Positions 34,078 to 45,400 of a stretch of DNA of 64,000 bases are shown here, in pieces. The notes under the pieces were generated by a model that was given only the letters and a program-made list of their open reading frames with translations, was not told the origin of the DNA and searched no databases. Positions within the stretch are counted from its first letter, which is position 1. The number at the start of each line of letters is the position of its first letter. Source of the stretch: Streblospio benedicti (Eukaryota; Annelida; Polychaeta; Spionida; Spionidae). The stretch spans positions 61,865,766 to 61,929,765 of the forward strand of contig CM032660.1 in NCBI GenBank assembly GCA_019095985.1, written 5' to 3'. The translations under genes and the position numbers were made by a program.

Positions 34078-34803
34078 AGGGAGCTGTCTTTATTTATGAG
34101 GGGGATGAGGGCTGTCGGATTTGTGCCATTAGCTTACACTGAAATTCTATCCCCAATTAATTGGAAGCTGTGCACTAAAAATTTACCCCGCCTCCTCAAA
34201 ATTTGTGCATTGAAATCAGCCCCCTCCTCCTTTCTCCTTCATTTCAGAGCAAATATAGCACTTAATAGCACTTAATATTGAATTTGATAAAAGGCGACAT
34301 TGAAAATATAAATTCTATCACAACTTTAATGTTCACATGCAAATGTCTCTTCAGTACAACCATTTGAATTTCACCAGTTGCACATCATGTCAGCATTTTG
34401 TTTTTTTACGTAATACTCGCCGTGATCTTGAATATTAATACACGGTAGATTGAACAGTGATATGGTCATCATCACTATTAACATTATCAGTTTCATTTGA
34501 ACTGATTCTTGTTTCTTTAGCAGTATCATCATCATTGGGAACAACCCTAATAACACTTTTTTCATCATCATATATGAAAGTTTTAGATTTAATGTATGTG
34601 ATGCCTGTGCGGAGCACAAAAAAAGTCATCTCGTTTGAAATTTTTGCTTTAAACATGATGCACTGAAATTTGACGCCCCACCCCCCAACCCATTCTCTTG
34701 CATTCAAATGTGCTCCCCCCCCCCCAAAGTCCTTGCACTGAAATTCTTTACACACACACACATTCTGACCGCCCCCTCCCCTTACAAATAATGACAGCTC
34801 CCT
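34078..34803. mobile_element. TIR element (copy 2) containing a minus-strand exon
   Basis: This is the duplicate of 26484-27198. It has the same inverted ends (agggagctgtctttatttat and caaataatgacagctccct), and it is part of the segmental duplication, not an independent insertion. Confidence 0.6.
34435..34604 (-). CDS. Terminal exon of an unidentified gene (copy 2)
   Basis: It has the same acceptor (ctccgcacag), length and stop as 26830-26999. It reads ITYIKSKTFIYDDEKSVIRV and ends HITVQSTVY. Five residues differ from copy 1 (N to D, E to A, I to R, I to N, H to D). By eye all base differences in the frame change an amino acid. Either both are decaying or they diverge under selection. Confidence 0.35.
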
Positions 34804-35055
34804 AACACATGATGAGCAGCAGAGTTTATGTACACACATTGTCTTTTGTATTTTGACAAACCAATTGTTTTTGTTCTGTAGTTTTGAATTGAGATTATGG
34901 TACTTTTTCATTACATTTTGATTATATATGTAAATAAATATGAATAATTTTCTGTTTAGACTTAAGAATTTTTTATGAATAAAGAACACAAATTAAGATA
35001 TTGACTTTATGAACTAGGCATACTGCATTGTCATCCCCACCCACCATGTGTTGGT

Positions 35056-36325
35056 ATACTAATACTAATACTTATACTAATACAGTTTATTTCGATAATA
35101 AGATGTATACTTAGTAATCATAGTATAAAAATGTAAAAATGTAAAATAGTCAAAACAGACAAATCACAATATAACTAACAGCATAAAACACTAGAATAAC
35201 ATAACATTAAAATTAGAAAATCACAGTTCTCCAATATGTAAATAAACTACTCTTGATATAAAATTGAGACATGACAATTTCTTTGAGTAAACTGTTCTCT
35301 GAGGCTTCAAGTCGTTTTATGAAACCTGTTATGCTGTTTCTTAGTTAAACATTAAAATGGTGAACGTCATATTCAACATATAGAGCACTGCACACCCAGT
35401 TCGTGCATTTTAATGTTTAAACAATCGTAACACTGCTATTAAAGAAGCCACAATAGTGTTTGATGTGTCAAAATAAAGCTACTTACTTATATTGTCGCAT
35501 GATAAACACAATTATTATGATTCATTAAAATTATATGATCTATGGTGCAATTTGCTGCATGCACACCCAGTTCGTGCGTGGCGATAATCGGGGATTTGAA
35601 CATGTTTATTTACATTAGATCTTAGTAGAAATTTTATGTTTTCGCTTTGGCACCGGGAAAGGAATAATTTTTAAAGTAGTAATATTGTGTGCTAATTGTT
35701 TGGAGCATAACAATTTTATTTAAATAACACACGAACTGGGTGTGCAGTGCTCTAAAGATGAAAAACTAACACGTTCTTTAAGATTCATGAGATTCATGAG
35801 AATCTTAAAAACTCTGTTGTATGCAACTCTATAATGCATCAAAGTGATTCTGCATTGAATTTACACCATTAATGAAAACAATGAAAACTAGTACATTAAC
35901 TTTTAAAGAGCTGTAACTTAACTTCATGACTACATGACTTAAAATTTCTAATAATACTGTTACCCTGAGATATCACAGTCGTCTTTAGAATCTAGTCATA
36001 TTGACACCCAAATACTTATAATTGTCAACTAGTTTGACAGGCAATAATTAGGTACATTAGGCATAAACACAGTTTTTCACCTGATACACATATATACAGT
36101 TTTCTTTATATTGAATACAATCTCGGATGAGCTTGCATACTTCTCACACACGAGAACCAGATGCTGTAATATACTAATCGATGGTGCAATAATTACTGTA
36201 TCATCGGCGTACATTAAGTGATTGATATACACTTATTCTTAATAAAACATCGCACATTAAGAGCATTAAGAATAAGAGATAAATCATCAACATATACATT
36301 GAAGAGAAGCGGAGAAATAATATGA
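35056..36325 (-). mobile_element. LINE fragment, copy 2
   Basis: This is the duplicate of the LINE at 27456-28690. It keeps a segment near 36105-36165 that encodes CEKYASSSEIVFNI after the YADD region. The segment is absent from copy 1 and typical of intact reverse transcriptases. The MITE insertion (35382-35755) and the repeat tail (here with one extra unit) are shared. It is 5'-truncated and non-functional. Confidence 0.8.
35382..35755. mobile_element. MITE inserted in the LINE (copy 2)
   Basis: This is the duplicate of 27773-28150. Its ends are better matched here (gagcactgcacacccagttc, then gtgc, against cacgaactgggtgtgcagtg, then ctcta). Confidence 0.75.
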
Positions 36326-37471
36326 CACGATCTTAGCGTTCACATGTGTCATATTCTAATTAAAAGGGCAGGGGGGTGCTCATAAGTAGATTTACATGCG
36401 TGTTAAACAGGAGCTAAACAGCAAAACAGGTCTGACTGTAAGCTTTGCCAGAAAGTTGCTAATCAGAACCAAACCAAGAGGACAAGAATTTTCTTACTTC
36501 CAGAGGCACGATTATGAGGAAAAAGAAATCAAAAGGGATCATGCTGGGTTCAAATCTAACATAATCTGCCCCCCCCCCTCCCCCGATTACATGGGGGTGG
36601 AACTCTGCACTTAAACGATAGTGAGGCATTCACTTGTAAACTCAAGCACATAACCAAACAACATGAGCAATCAATAAGTATCCACACAAGGCAAAGGTAA
36701 CATGCAGGACTCGACGAGATCATCTTCTGTTCAGAACGCACAGCCAGTACACCTGAACGTCGAAGTCCAGTGTATGTTGGATTAATCTTCGATTATAAAA
36801 CCCCTACACTTACGGGCGTTGGGTGGCAATGTCACCGACCTCCCGGGAAGATGGCCCTTACAGTCCAGGTGGGCTAGTCACCAGGATTTTGCCGCACTGC
36901 ATCGGGCTTTGCAGGGCCATGGCCCTCCTTCCAACAGGGCCGCGAACTGTCACTCTTATTGCCATATAAGTTACAAAACCCATAGTGCCGCACACAAGCT
37001 TGCGTTTGGCAGACAACAAATTCACGTTGACCGCTCCAATGCTTTTTAAATGGGGTTAAAACCATAGCCTGATTTCTGCCACACAGCTGCAGCGTGGCTG
37101 ATTTGCCGCTCACCTGGCGAAGAGAATGACGAGAAAGAGACAGGAGGTGCCGTGTGCTGGCGCTTTGATCACGTTTAATGACTTTTGTGTAGGGTATAAC
37201 CCAGAGAGCTGCGCACCAGTCTCTGCATATAAAATAGATACTTTTAGATGCCTTTGTTATGTGAAAAACATTCTAACACCTAATAATTATGAAATACTGA
37301 GTGAACAATAAATGATTTTCTGTCAGGTTTTTTTTAACTTAATTGAAATTTAGATAATAAAACATTACTATCACAATGAAATACTAATGAAAGATCATGA
37401 AGTTTGTAGTCAGGAGCTCTATTTATGTATATATTAAACTCCCATGTAACTGGATTATTTCCACTCAGTAG

Positions 37472-37640
37472 TATAAGATTGATAACATTCGAAGACGGCA
37501 CAACTTTTTTGCCCTTCATCATGGAGATGCTGAGAATTCTTGCTAGAGAGGGAAAACTTGTGGATTTAGTGGAAAACGCCAAGGAGAAAGCTAAAAAAAG
37601 GAGAGAAAGGGCAGAAGAACTTAAAGCTGCAGCAGAAAGC
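37472..37640 (+). pseudogene. UCHL5: UCHL5 (UCH37) C-terminal exon fragment
   Basis: After ccactcagtag the frame reads YKIDNIRRRHNF. Then, one base out of step at a T run, it reads LPFIMEMLRILAREGKLVDL followed by VENAKEKAKKRRERAEEL. This matches the C-terminal ULD/tail of UCHL5, the deubiquitinase that docks on proteasome RPN13. The acceptor-like start suggests it derives from an intron-containing gene and not from a retrocopy. The single extra T breaks the frame unless it is a sequencing error. No catalytic domain exon was found next to it. Confidence 0.7.
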
Positions 37641-37669
37641 ACATACCAAATTTGGACATACATGTAATC

Positions 37670-39140
37670 AAAATCCAGACCATTGTAATTCCAATGTGAT
37701 AAGACATTCATGCAAAGCCCATCCTATAAATTGACAGATAATCAACCTAATCTCCAATGGGAGTTTGAATTGTCGTGAACGATATTACTAACATGATGGC
37801 ATGGTGGAACAATTTGGCCACATCTGCTGTCTGGTAGTCTGTCTAGGCCAGGATTTTTCCTGGCTAGGCTTCAATGAGACCACACAGTTCTATGCTGACA
37901 TTGACTGTGATTGTGCCAGTATTACAAGTACCACAGGATGCATTGTGACAATGGCTTCATGGGGGCGTTATTAGATACTGATGTGTGTGGTAATTGAAAT
38001 GTGTGTCAATGGTATATCCAAAGGCAGGGCCAGGAGGCGAAGAGTGCACAGCTTTTTTCTTTTACTCAAAATAATGTAATTTTCATGGGGTAAACATTTT
38101 GATTTGGCTGCGAGTGTCCGTGCGTCCAAATAGTCCTGAATACGCACATGGTGCAATTCTGTTTGTATGATATCCGGCAATTTCGGAAAGGGGGAGTTTG
38201 TAACCAATGAATTTCATGAATTTTAAATGTGTACATGTAAAGAAAGGAACATTAATATTTTGCACCCATCACTCTGTGCCCGTCCCGCTGGATATGTCTA
38301 TGAACATTTTGTCCAGAAGCTCCAGCAAAACTGGCATCGCCACACATGAAGTAGAAATAAGATTTTTGTTCATTGCAATGTGCCAATAATTGTTCACTCG
38401 CTAACAATATGCTACTACTCTAATGCAAGTTGAACTTCAAATAAATACATAAACATAATTAATCTGACTTGGCAACATTTGTATGTTTCTAGCATAAACC
38501 TGAGAAGTGTCTTCCAAACAACACTGTCTTCATTGTTGCATACCAAGATCTACTAAGGCCATATTATAATTTCGTGTTTGTTGTATTATCTTTTTATTAA
38601 TTCCATGGTTCTATTTAGATGATTTCATTCCCCATGCTAACTGTGTTTCTTGTTGCTATACGTTAATTTATTCAGTGTATGTGTACATGGGCTTCAGCAT
38701 CATGGAAGGGTGTGTGTGGCAGAATGAAACTATATAATAATGGTAGAAATATTTAAATTGTAATTGCTTAGGACTGTGTCAGCTTATTTCAATTATATGA
38801 AGTGATAAAGTATATACTAGAGATAGAATCAAGCCTAATACGGATGCCCTGGCTCTCATGATCTCTGGCCTGTTGGTTACCCTTTCTATATAATAGTAGT
38901 AATGTGTATTATACAGCGTTTGTAAATCGTAGTAGTAAACAGCCCACGTACCCCTTCCATGGAGCTGGGGCCTATGTATGTGTATATGGTAGAACCATCT
39001 GTTAGTCTCTGTATGATACTGTGCACGTATGTGCCACAAAAATCCAACCAAATAAAATAATAAAAGAACCACCACAAAGCCCTGCATTCACAATTACGCA
39101 TTTACAAGATAGTAAAACACAGTGACAAGACTGAACGCCA
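37670..39140. other. Intergenic between the UCHL5 fragment and the thyroglobulin-repeat gene
   Basis: No exon or bounded repeat was recognised. Confidence 0.3.
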
Positions 39141-39145
39141 AAAAC

Positions 39146-39151
39146 TTTATT
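39146..39151 (-). terminator. Poly(A) signal of the thyroglobulin-repeat gene
   Basis: On the minus strand AATAAA occurs about 125 bases after the stop codon at 39275, a normal 3' UTR length. Confidence 0.5.
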
Positions 39152-39274
39152 AATTTCCACATTTTCATTGCTTCAACAGAGAGACAATAATCCAAACAAA
39201 TGCAAATTTCAATCAAACAGCAGAAAAATACGTCCAAAGCAGATCTGGACAGTCATCCTATCAGCTACGTCGAC

Positions 39275-39489
39275 CTAGCAGCTGAGTCTGTCGCCAGTCT
39301 GGGTGTTGACACAGTAGGTCTCGCCTGTCTTGGGGTCGGTCTGCTGCCTCAGGTAGTCGCCCTTGTCGTCGCACTGGGGGAACAGGTCCGGCTCCTCCTC
39401 GGGGAAGGCCATGAGCCATGGATCGTCCTTGAAGTAGCGCTCGTACACGTCCACCTCGCACTTGCCCAGCTCACCTCCGCTCACAGCGC
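39275..39489 (-). CDS. Last exon: second, atypical thyroglobulin type-1 domain
   Basis: This is the terminal exon of the secreted gene, after the acceptor catcttgcag. It holds [18 protein letters not shown], then [17 protein letters not shown] and [14 protein letters not shown]-stop. Of the six canonical cysteines, the first, second, fifth and sixth are present. The third (in QC, here QQ) and fourth (in CWCV, here TYCV) are missing. In type-1A domains cysteines three and four pair, so exactly one disulfide has been lost. The protein ends right at the sixth cysteine. Confidence 0.85.
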
Positions 39490-42400
39490 CTGCAAGATGG
39501 GGGTGTGGGTGGCGAGGGGTCAAACATGGTTCTAAACGTAATAATGATAGGCTGTACTAAACTATGTTTTGTACTATTGTACTGTGAGAACACAGTGCCA
39601 TAAATTATACTCTAAAGTATGTTTCAATCTTTTATTCAAAACGCAGTCTACAAGTTCAATTTGAAAATTGACATCAACCATAGCATGTTCCCACCACTCC
39701 TCTTGTCAACTTTTGTCACTTTTTTCCAGAACCCCGTCAACCCACTATTGGTTGACATCAACTGTAAAGACATGATAAATGGCAGCCCCTTAAGTGTTGA
39801 GTAGGTTGTTAAATATTGAACATGTAAGGTCTAAGATATGGTATCTAAAAGTATAGTTACAAAAACATGTAGTATCTAAGCCTAATATAAGAAACAAGTT
39901 CCAGAGACACGTACGGTTACAGTCCAGGCTCATCCACATCGGACGCATGCTTCCATAAATCATCTCGCCCGACATACGATCCACGCATGCGCAGAACGCT
40001 GAAAGAGGATTTCAGGTGACAGCTACATCAAATGATGTCAGAAGCCTGTACAAGGCGAAATATTGTAAAAATTAATAAGGTTTTTGGAAAAGGGCGGAGG
40101 CGCACTTAATAAATTTCATCGGTTCCGTAGGTGCCATCGATAGCGTACATGCCAAAAGCCCTACAAAAATGAAGTATTTTGGTGGGAAAGGGGGGGGGGG
40201 CACCCCTATACCCCCTGGATCTGCTTATGACTCAACTACTGTGGCGCCATTTGGCAATGCCATCATCAAAATACATAAACTTGCTGGGGCCTGAAGACCG
40301 TCAAAGAAAGCAAATTTGCATATTTGTATTTGAAAGTGAGTGTTTGTTTCCACCCCTTAAAGATATAGTAAACTAAGGATTTTGGAGGTCACCTGATCAT
40401 TATGTTAATAACTATCGATTGCTTATTGAGTAATCAGAAAAATGTAATGAGACTACCTAAAGTTTGGTTTGGTGATTTTGCACAGTTCTATGATAAAAGC
40501 GTGAAACCAACTTACATATTGACAGTTTGACATCAGTACTAATTTCAACCATTGGATTCAATTATATTTTCAAAATAATTTGAAGCGTTTCCATTGTAAG
40601 GCTAATTGCATGTTTCGAGACGACAGTTGTTGCATGTACTTTGAGCCAACTCGGCAATGGTATCAATTATTTCTATGGCAACTAAAAAGTGAAAAAGTCT
40701 AAGTACTCAAACCAAAGAGTTTGGTCATGTTCTAAAATACAAATCAGGATTGGCAGGCCCCAAAAATGGACGACCCCCCCCCCCGCACGGAATCGTTATT
40801 CGTGATCGTTCCCTTAAATGTGTGGTGTCCACACAGCATACTCACGGAAGAAGCCGTAGCACTGTTTCTCCTCGAAGTTGCCTTCGATGGTGCACTGGGG
40901 GATGAAGCCGTCCATCATGCCCTCATCCACGTACCGCAGCGCCTGCTGACGCTGCCTACTGCACCGCTTCAGGTTGTCTGCGTATCACAATGCATGGATT
41001 GAGAGACGTACGGTCAGTGGGGCAGTAAACACTCTCTATTAGGATAACCTGGTGGACTGGCATACACAAAAAAACAAAAACAAAATAATCTTGATTGTAG
41101 TGTGCGAGTCTGCTCGATGATGTCGTTCACAAGGGAGTTAATTATGGACATGGCCTTTGAACTGATGCCAGTGTCGGGATGCACCTGGTTGAGTACCTTG
41201 TAGATAGATGGATTAGGACCCTCTTATGCGTGTAATGAAGTGGTGATCTCAGTGCTGATCTCTGAATGAAGGTTCGCGGTTGAGTCCCTCGATTTAATGC
41301 GTTTTGCTGCGTGATTTATTTTTGTATATATGTGCATGAATGCAACTTGACCATTTCAGTGTGTTCAGGCATTTTATGATTGTTATTGATTGAAAGAGAT
41401 ATCTATAATTGGCCATTACAAAGGCAAACTTTTGTATGCCACTTACTCCTTTCAGGAATGTCCACGGAGATCTCGTCCTCACAGCGGGAACCATCCGGAG
41501 ACACAACGGTCACTTTAAATGTGTATTCATCTACAAATCAAAATGTAAAGAATAAGGTGGACGATGGTGGTTGTGGCAACAGGCAAATTTTGATTACGTT
41601 TCGGGAATAAAATCTCTGATGCTGTCCAGATTCTTACTCGCATACTTAGGCCTACTTTGGAAGAAGACGGAGAAAATCATGAAAAAAATCAGTTGTAAAT
41701 ATCTTTTACTGCTCTACAGAAACCTGAAACTCGTAATTGATTAGCTTTCTATTTTTGGAAACCTACTACCAATTACTGGTTTTCAGTGAACACTAATGCA
41801 CATTTAAGATCGGCGTAAAATGCTAGGTGCATAGATTTACCATTTGAGTTCAGAATAAATCGGTTATTTGTGCAACAATGTGCAATTTTATGTCCTATCT
41901 AATTGAATGCGTATAGATTTACCATTCATCTCTTACAAACCAAATATTCTGTAATGACACATTATAGATTGTAGAATTAAAAAGCAAACATTCACACCAT
42001 TTTCTGAGCCTGGTCAATAACGTCTGTTCATGTCATAATAACCCTGTGCAGTAACGGTGAATATTACAATTCAATGCTTGTAGGCTGAACATTATTGTAA
42101 TTGTTAATAAATCACGCAAACGTAGCATCAACTGAAAACAAAGTTAACTTCCTAATAGAGCACCTTCCCTTGCTGGGTCGTGGCCAGCGTACTTGAGAAT
42201 CAACTGTCTGTTGAGAATTCTTGACGATCGTGGTGCAGCCTCTAAAATGAGACTACGACTTGAAGACATGCGGACACTATGTGATTCGTGCTTGGAGGTT
42301 GGACTTCTGGAAGCTCGATCCATGCACAGTAGATAAATGAAGGTTGAAATGCAACATGCAAATCTATGGAAGATGGTACATTTGACCACAAACGAGGAGA

Positions 42401-45400
42401 GTGTTGATGAGGACTGTGAGTTTGCACCCGCTTCAATCCCAGCCATATGCTGGCCATGCAATTAATTATACACTCACAGTAAATTGATGCAAATATAAGG
42501 TAGTTACGTTGACTGGATAAAGTGAATTCCGGTGTATACGCTCCAATAGAATAGAGGGGCTAGTAAGAAATAAGTATACATGTACGTACTCTTAAGTTTG
42601 CAGTGTTCTCTTTACATGCCTGATCGTTCGCCTGGTAGAGTCCGATTACCAATTAACCTACGAAACAAGTGCCGCTAAAGCGAGCGAGAAAATGCACCAT
42701 TTAAGCGCACCCTTTAAGCATAGAGTATCGCAATTGAAATTAACACCACGTATATATGTCTGTATCATCCCGTAAGGCCCCCCATTTCACAATGCCGATC
42801 CTAGCTCCAGATATTCCAAAGGACGCCAGATTTGTCATTTTGGGGTGGATCGTGAGTGATCTGGCCAAAGAGCATTACTGAAGAGAGGTAACGTCCTATG
42901 TTTCCTATAGTGGACGTAAAATACTGAACAGGTGCGAGCAGGTGCGACGTCGGGGATGGTTGAAGTGACTAAGTATTCATAGGTGAATGAAATGAAGATG
43001 ACCAAAAAACTTATTATATGACTTTTATATGATACATTAAATTATAAAATAGTACACATATGTATAAACAACAGTGAGTAGTTTTGTTTTCATGAGATAA
43101 ATAATATTGTCTTGATAGAAACTCAGCAAGATAACATTTATTGTAGGCATAGACTAATCAGCTTGTCAAATCCACTTCGATATAATGCACATTTTACCTT
43201 CAAAGTTTAGTAGTAAAAATATGCTACTAAATTTTATAATTGATATGGTTGAAAAACGCATACTTCTGTAGATTACATATGTATTAATTAAATGTTTCTA
43301 GCCATGGCAAGTGCTGAAATACTAAGCAAAATGTTCGACACTTTTTTCTCCCTAATCACGTTTTTCACCGTATGGCTGCCATTGTCAAACGCTGGTTCGG
43401 TAATAAATATGTCAGTATCTCATCCATACCTGTCCCAAAAATATTTTATTACTATGTATGTAATCTACAGAAGTGTGCGTTTCTAACCATACCAATTATT
43501 ATGAAATAGCAGGACATTCGATGATCAAACTTTGCTAGTCAAAATGGTCAACACAATCGTAGTGGATTTGACAGCACATCAAAGAACATTACGACTATGT
43601 GATGGGATCAATGGGCATTTCTTTCCAAATGTAAAGTATGAACTGAAAGGGTAGAAATAAGAATCTGCATCAAATTTTAAGTGTCTTATGTGTCTATGAT
43701 AATTTTTAAGTTGTCAGTAAACCTCTGCAAATTACAAGCATGCAAGTGACAAGTGACCAATCTCAACTCTGTTATACTATCGATCATTTGACCAAAAAAC
43801 ATCAACACACGGTTGTCGTATTAATGTATAATAATTCTGATGGAAATAATCTGCAGTAATATGCAATTCCACTCGTATATATAAATCTGGGTAATTGTTT
43901 TTAACTAAATAGTTTATTTTGAACATGAATCACATGCATCACATGTGTTTGACAATCACTGTTCGGTGATACCCATAGACTATGGCTAAACAACATGATT
44001 TGTAAATGTTCCTATACAGTTTTTTTTTCGGAGATATCAGCGCCTAGATATGGTCTGTATGTTGTAGACCATAGTATATTGAATGACTTCTCATTCATAG
44101 CTATTTGTATTTCTAATCATGAAATGCAAATATATCACGTCAAAAATCAACCAATTTCCTATTCATTAGTACGTTCGTCGACCATCCTCTCTCGGGCACC
44201 TGCTCGCACCTGCCGGGAACGCAGATATGAACGTGTTGCGTATCTGTTAAATCCATTCTGATCTGGCCTCAAAAGTGACGTGTGTTGGCTAGTTCGGCAG
44301 GGAATGGGGCACTTTTGGCCGGTTCTGGGCAAATTTTTGTTTTTTTCGGCTTATGTGGCACCAAACCACACCATCTACATGCTTTTCGGGGATGTCGGGG
44401 GGGGCTTTGCACTTGCATCATCCCAAGGTCTTTCACCTTAGCTGTGGCCTCGTTTGCTGCTCTGGGAGGATTGCAATTGACAGATTAGACCGTAAGTGCC
44501 GCCACTGCCGTTAACACTTGAAGCAATGGAAGCATGAAACAGAAGCATCTGTTCCAACAGCACGATGCTCCAATTTTATTTTAATGCTGTCAACAAAGAG
44601 AAAATGATACACTTCTGCCAGCTTCTGGCCAAAAAGGTGTTATCACTTCTCTGGAGAAGTGATTTTGACTTTTTTTTCGCTTGTAGGCTCCCGTTATGGA
44701 TTATTGAGTTGTTGAACTGGACCAACGTTTTTCTTTTCTGCTTCATCTGGAGGTTCTAATTTGTCCGTCGTTAGGTCTTTCTGCTTGTGACAATTTTCAT
44801 GAAGATCCCGAACGTTTTAGCCGCAACATATGCACATGAGGCAATAAATAATGAATTTTGCCATTGTTGTTTTGTGTCTCTGAAAAAGAAAAATTGTATG
44901 TATGGCAGCCTTTGCACTTAATCTTGCTGCAGCCCAACATCATAGCCAGGAAGAGGAAAGAAGGGAGAGAAAACTACACAAGACTGAAGAAGAGGATGAT
45001 CGTTACGCTTCAGTGAATCATCAACAGTCAACCATTGGAATCTAGCTACGTCATGCTTCATCTGTCTCCGGTCATTTCCCATCACATACTACATTTTTCC
45101 TGGAGGCTACGGCACTGTCATTGTTGTCAGGACCTGCTTCATCGTCTGTGACGTCTTCGGCCATGTGAAATTTGGGGCTTAATTAAGAGACAGTTTTGAG
45201 GATCTGGAGCCCATCGGCCCAGCATACGGGGGTAATTACGTTTTTTATGGTGCCCACTTACCACTTGGCCGTGTGCAATGGGTAATAAGTCGGACCCACC
45301 ACGGTTCCTCAGATGGCCAGTAAGGTAAGTATATACTGAAACAATGAATAACTGTAAATATTTGTATTTTGGCAGAACAGTGAGAGTAGAACTGAAACAA

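Larger units (their letters stand above)
33016..37223. repeat. Segmental duplication, copy 2
   Basis: This is the same segment as 25531-29610 in the same orientation. It starts abruptly 17 bases after the DDI stop codon, in the middle of what was the EGF membrane-span coding sequence, and ends at cagtctc. It includes the EGF tail relic, the TIR element with its exon, the LINE and its MITE. Confidence 0.92.

Noticed and set aside
34435-34989. 184-codon minus-strand frame as one gene
   Set aside because: Only the last 170 bases match the duplicated exon with a proper acceptor. The rest is C-rich repeat sequence not preserved in the other copy.
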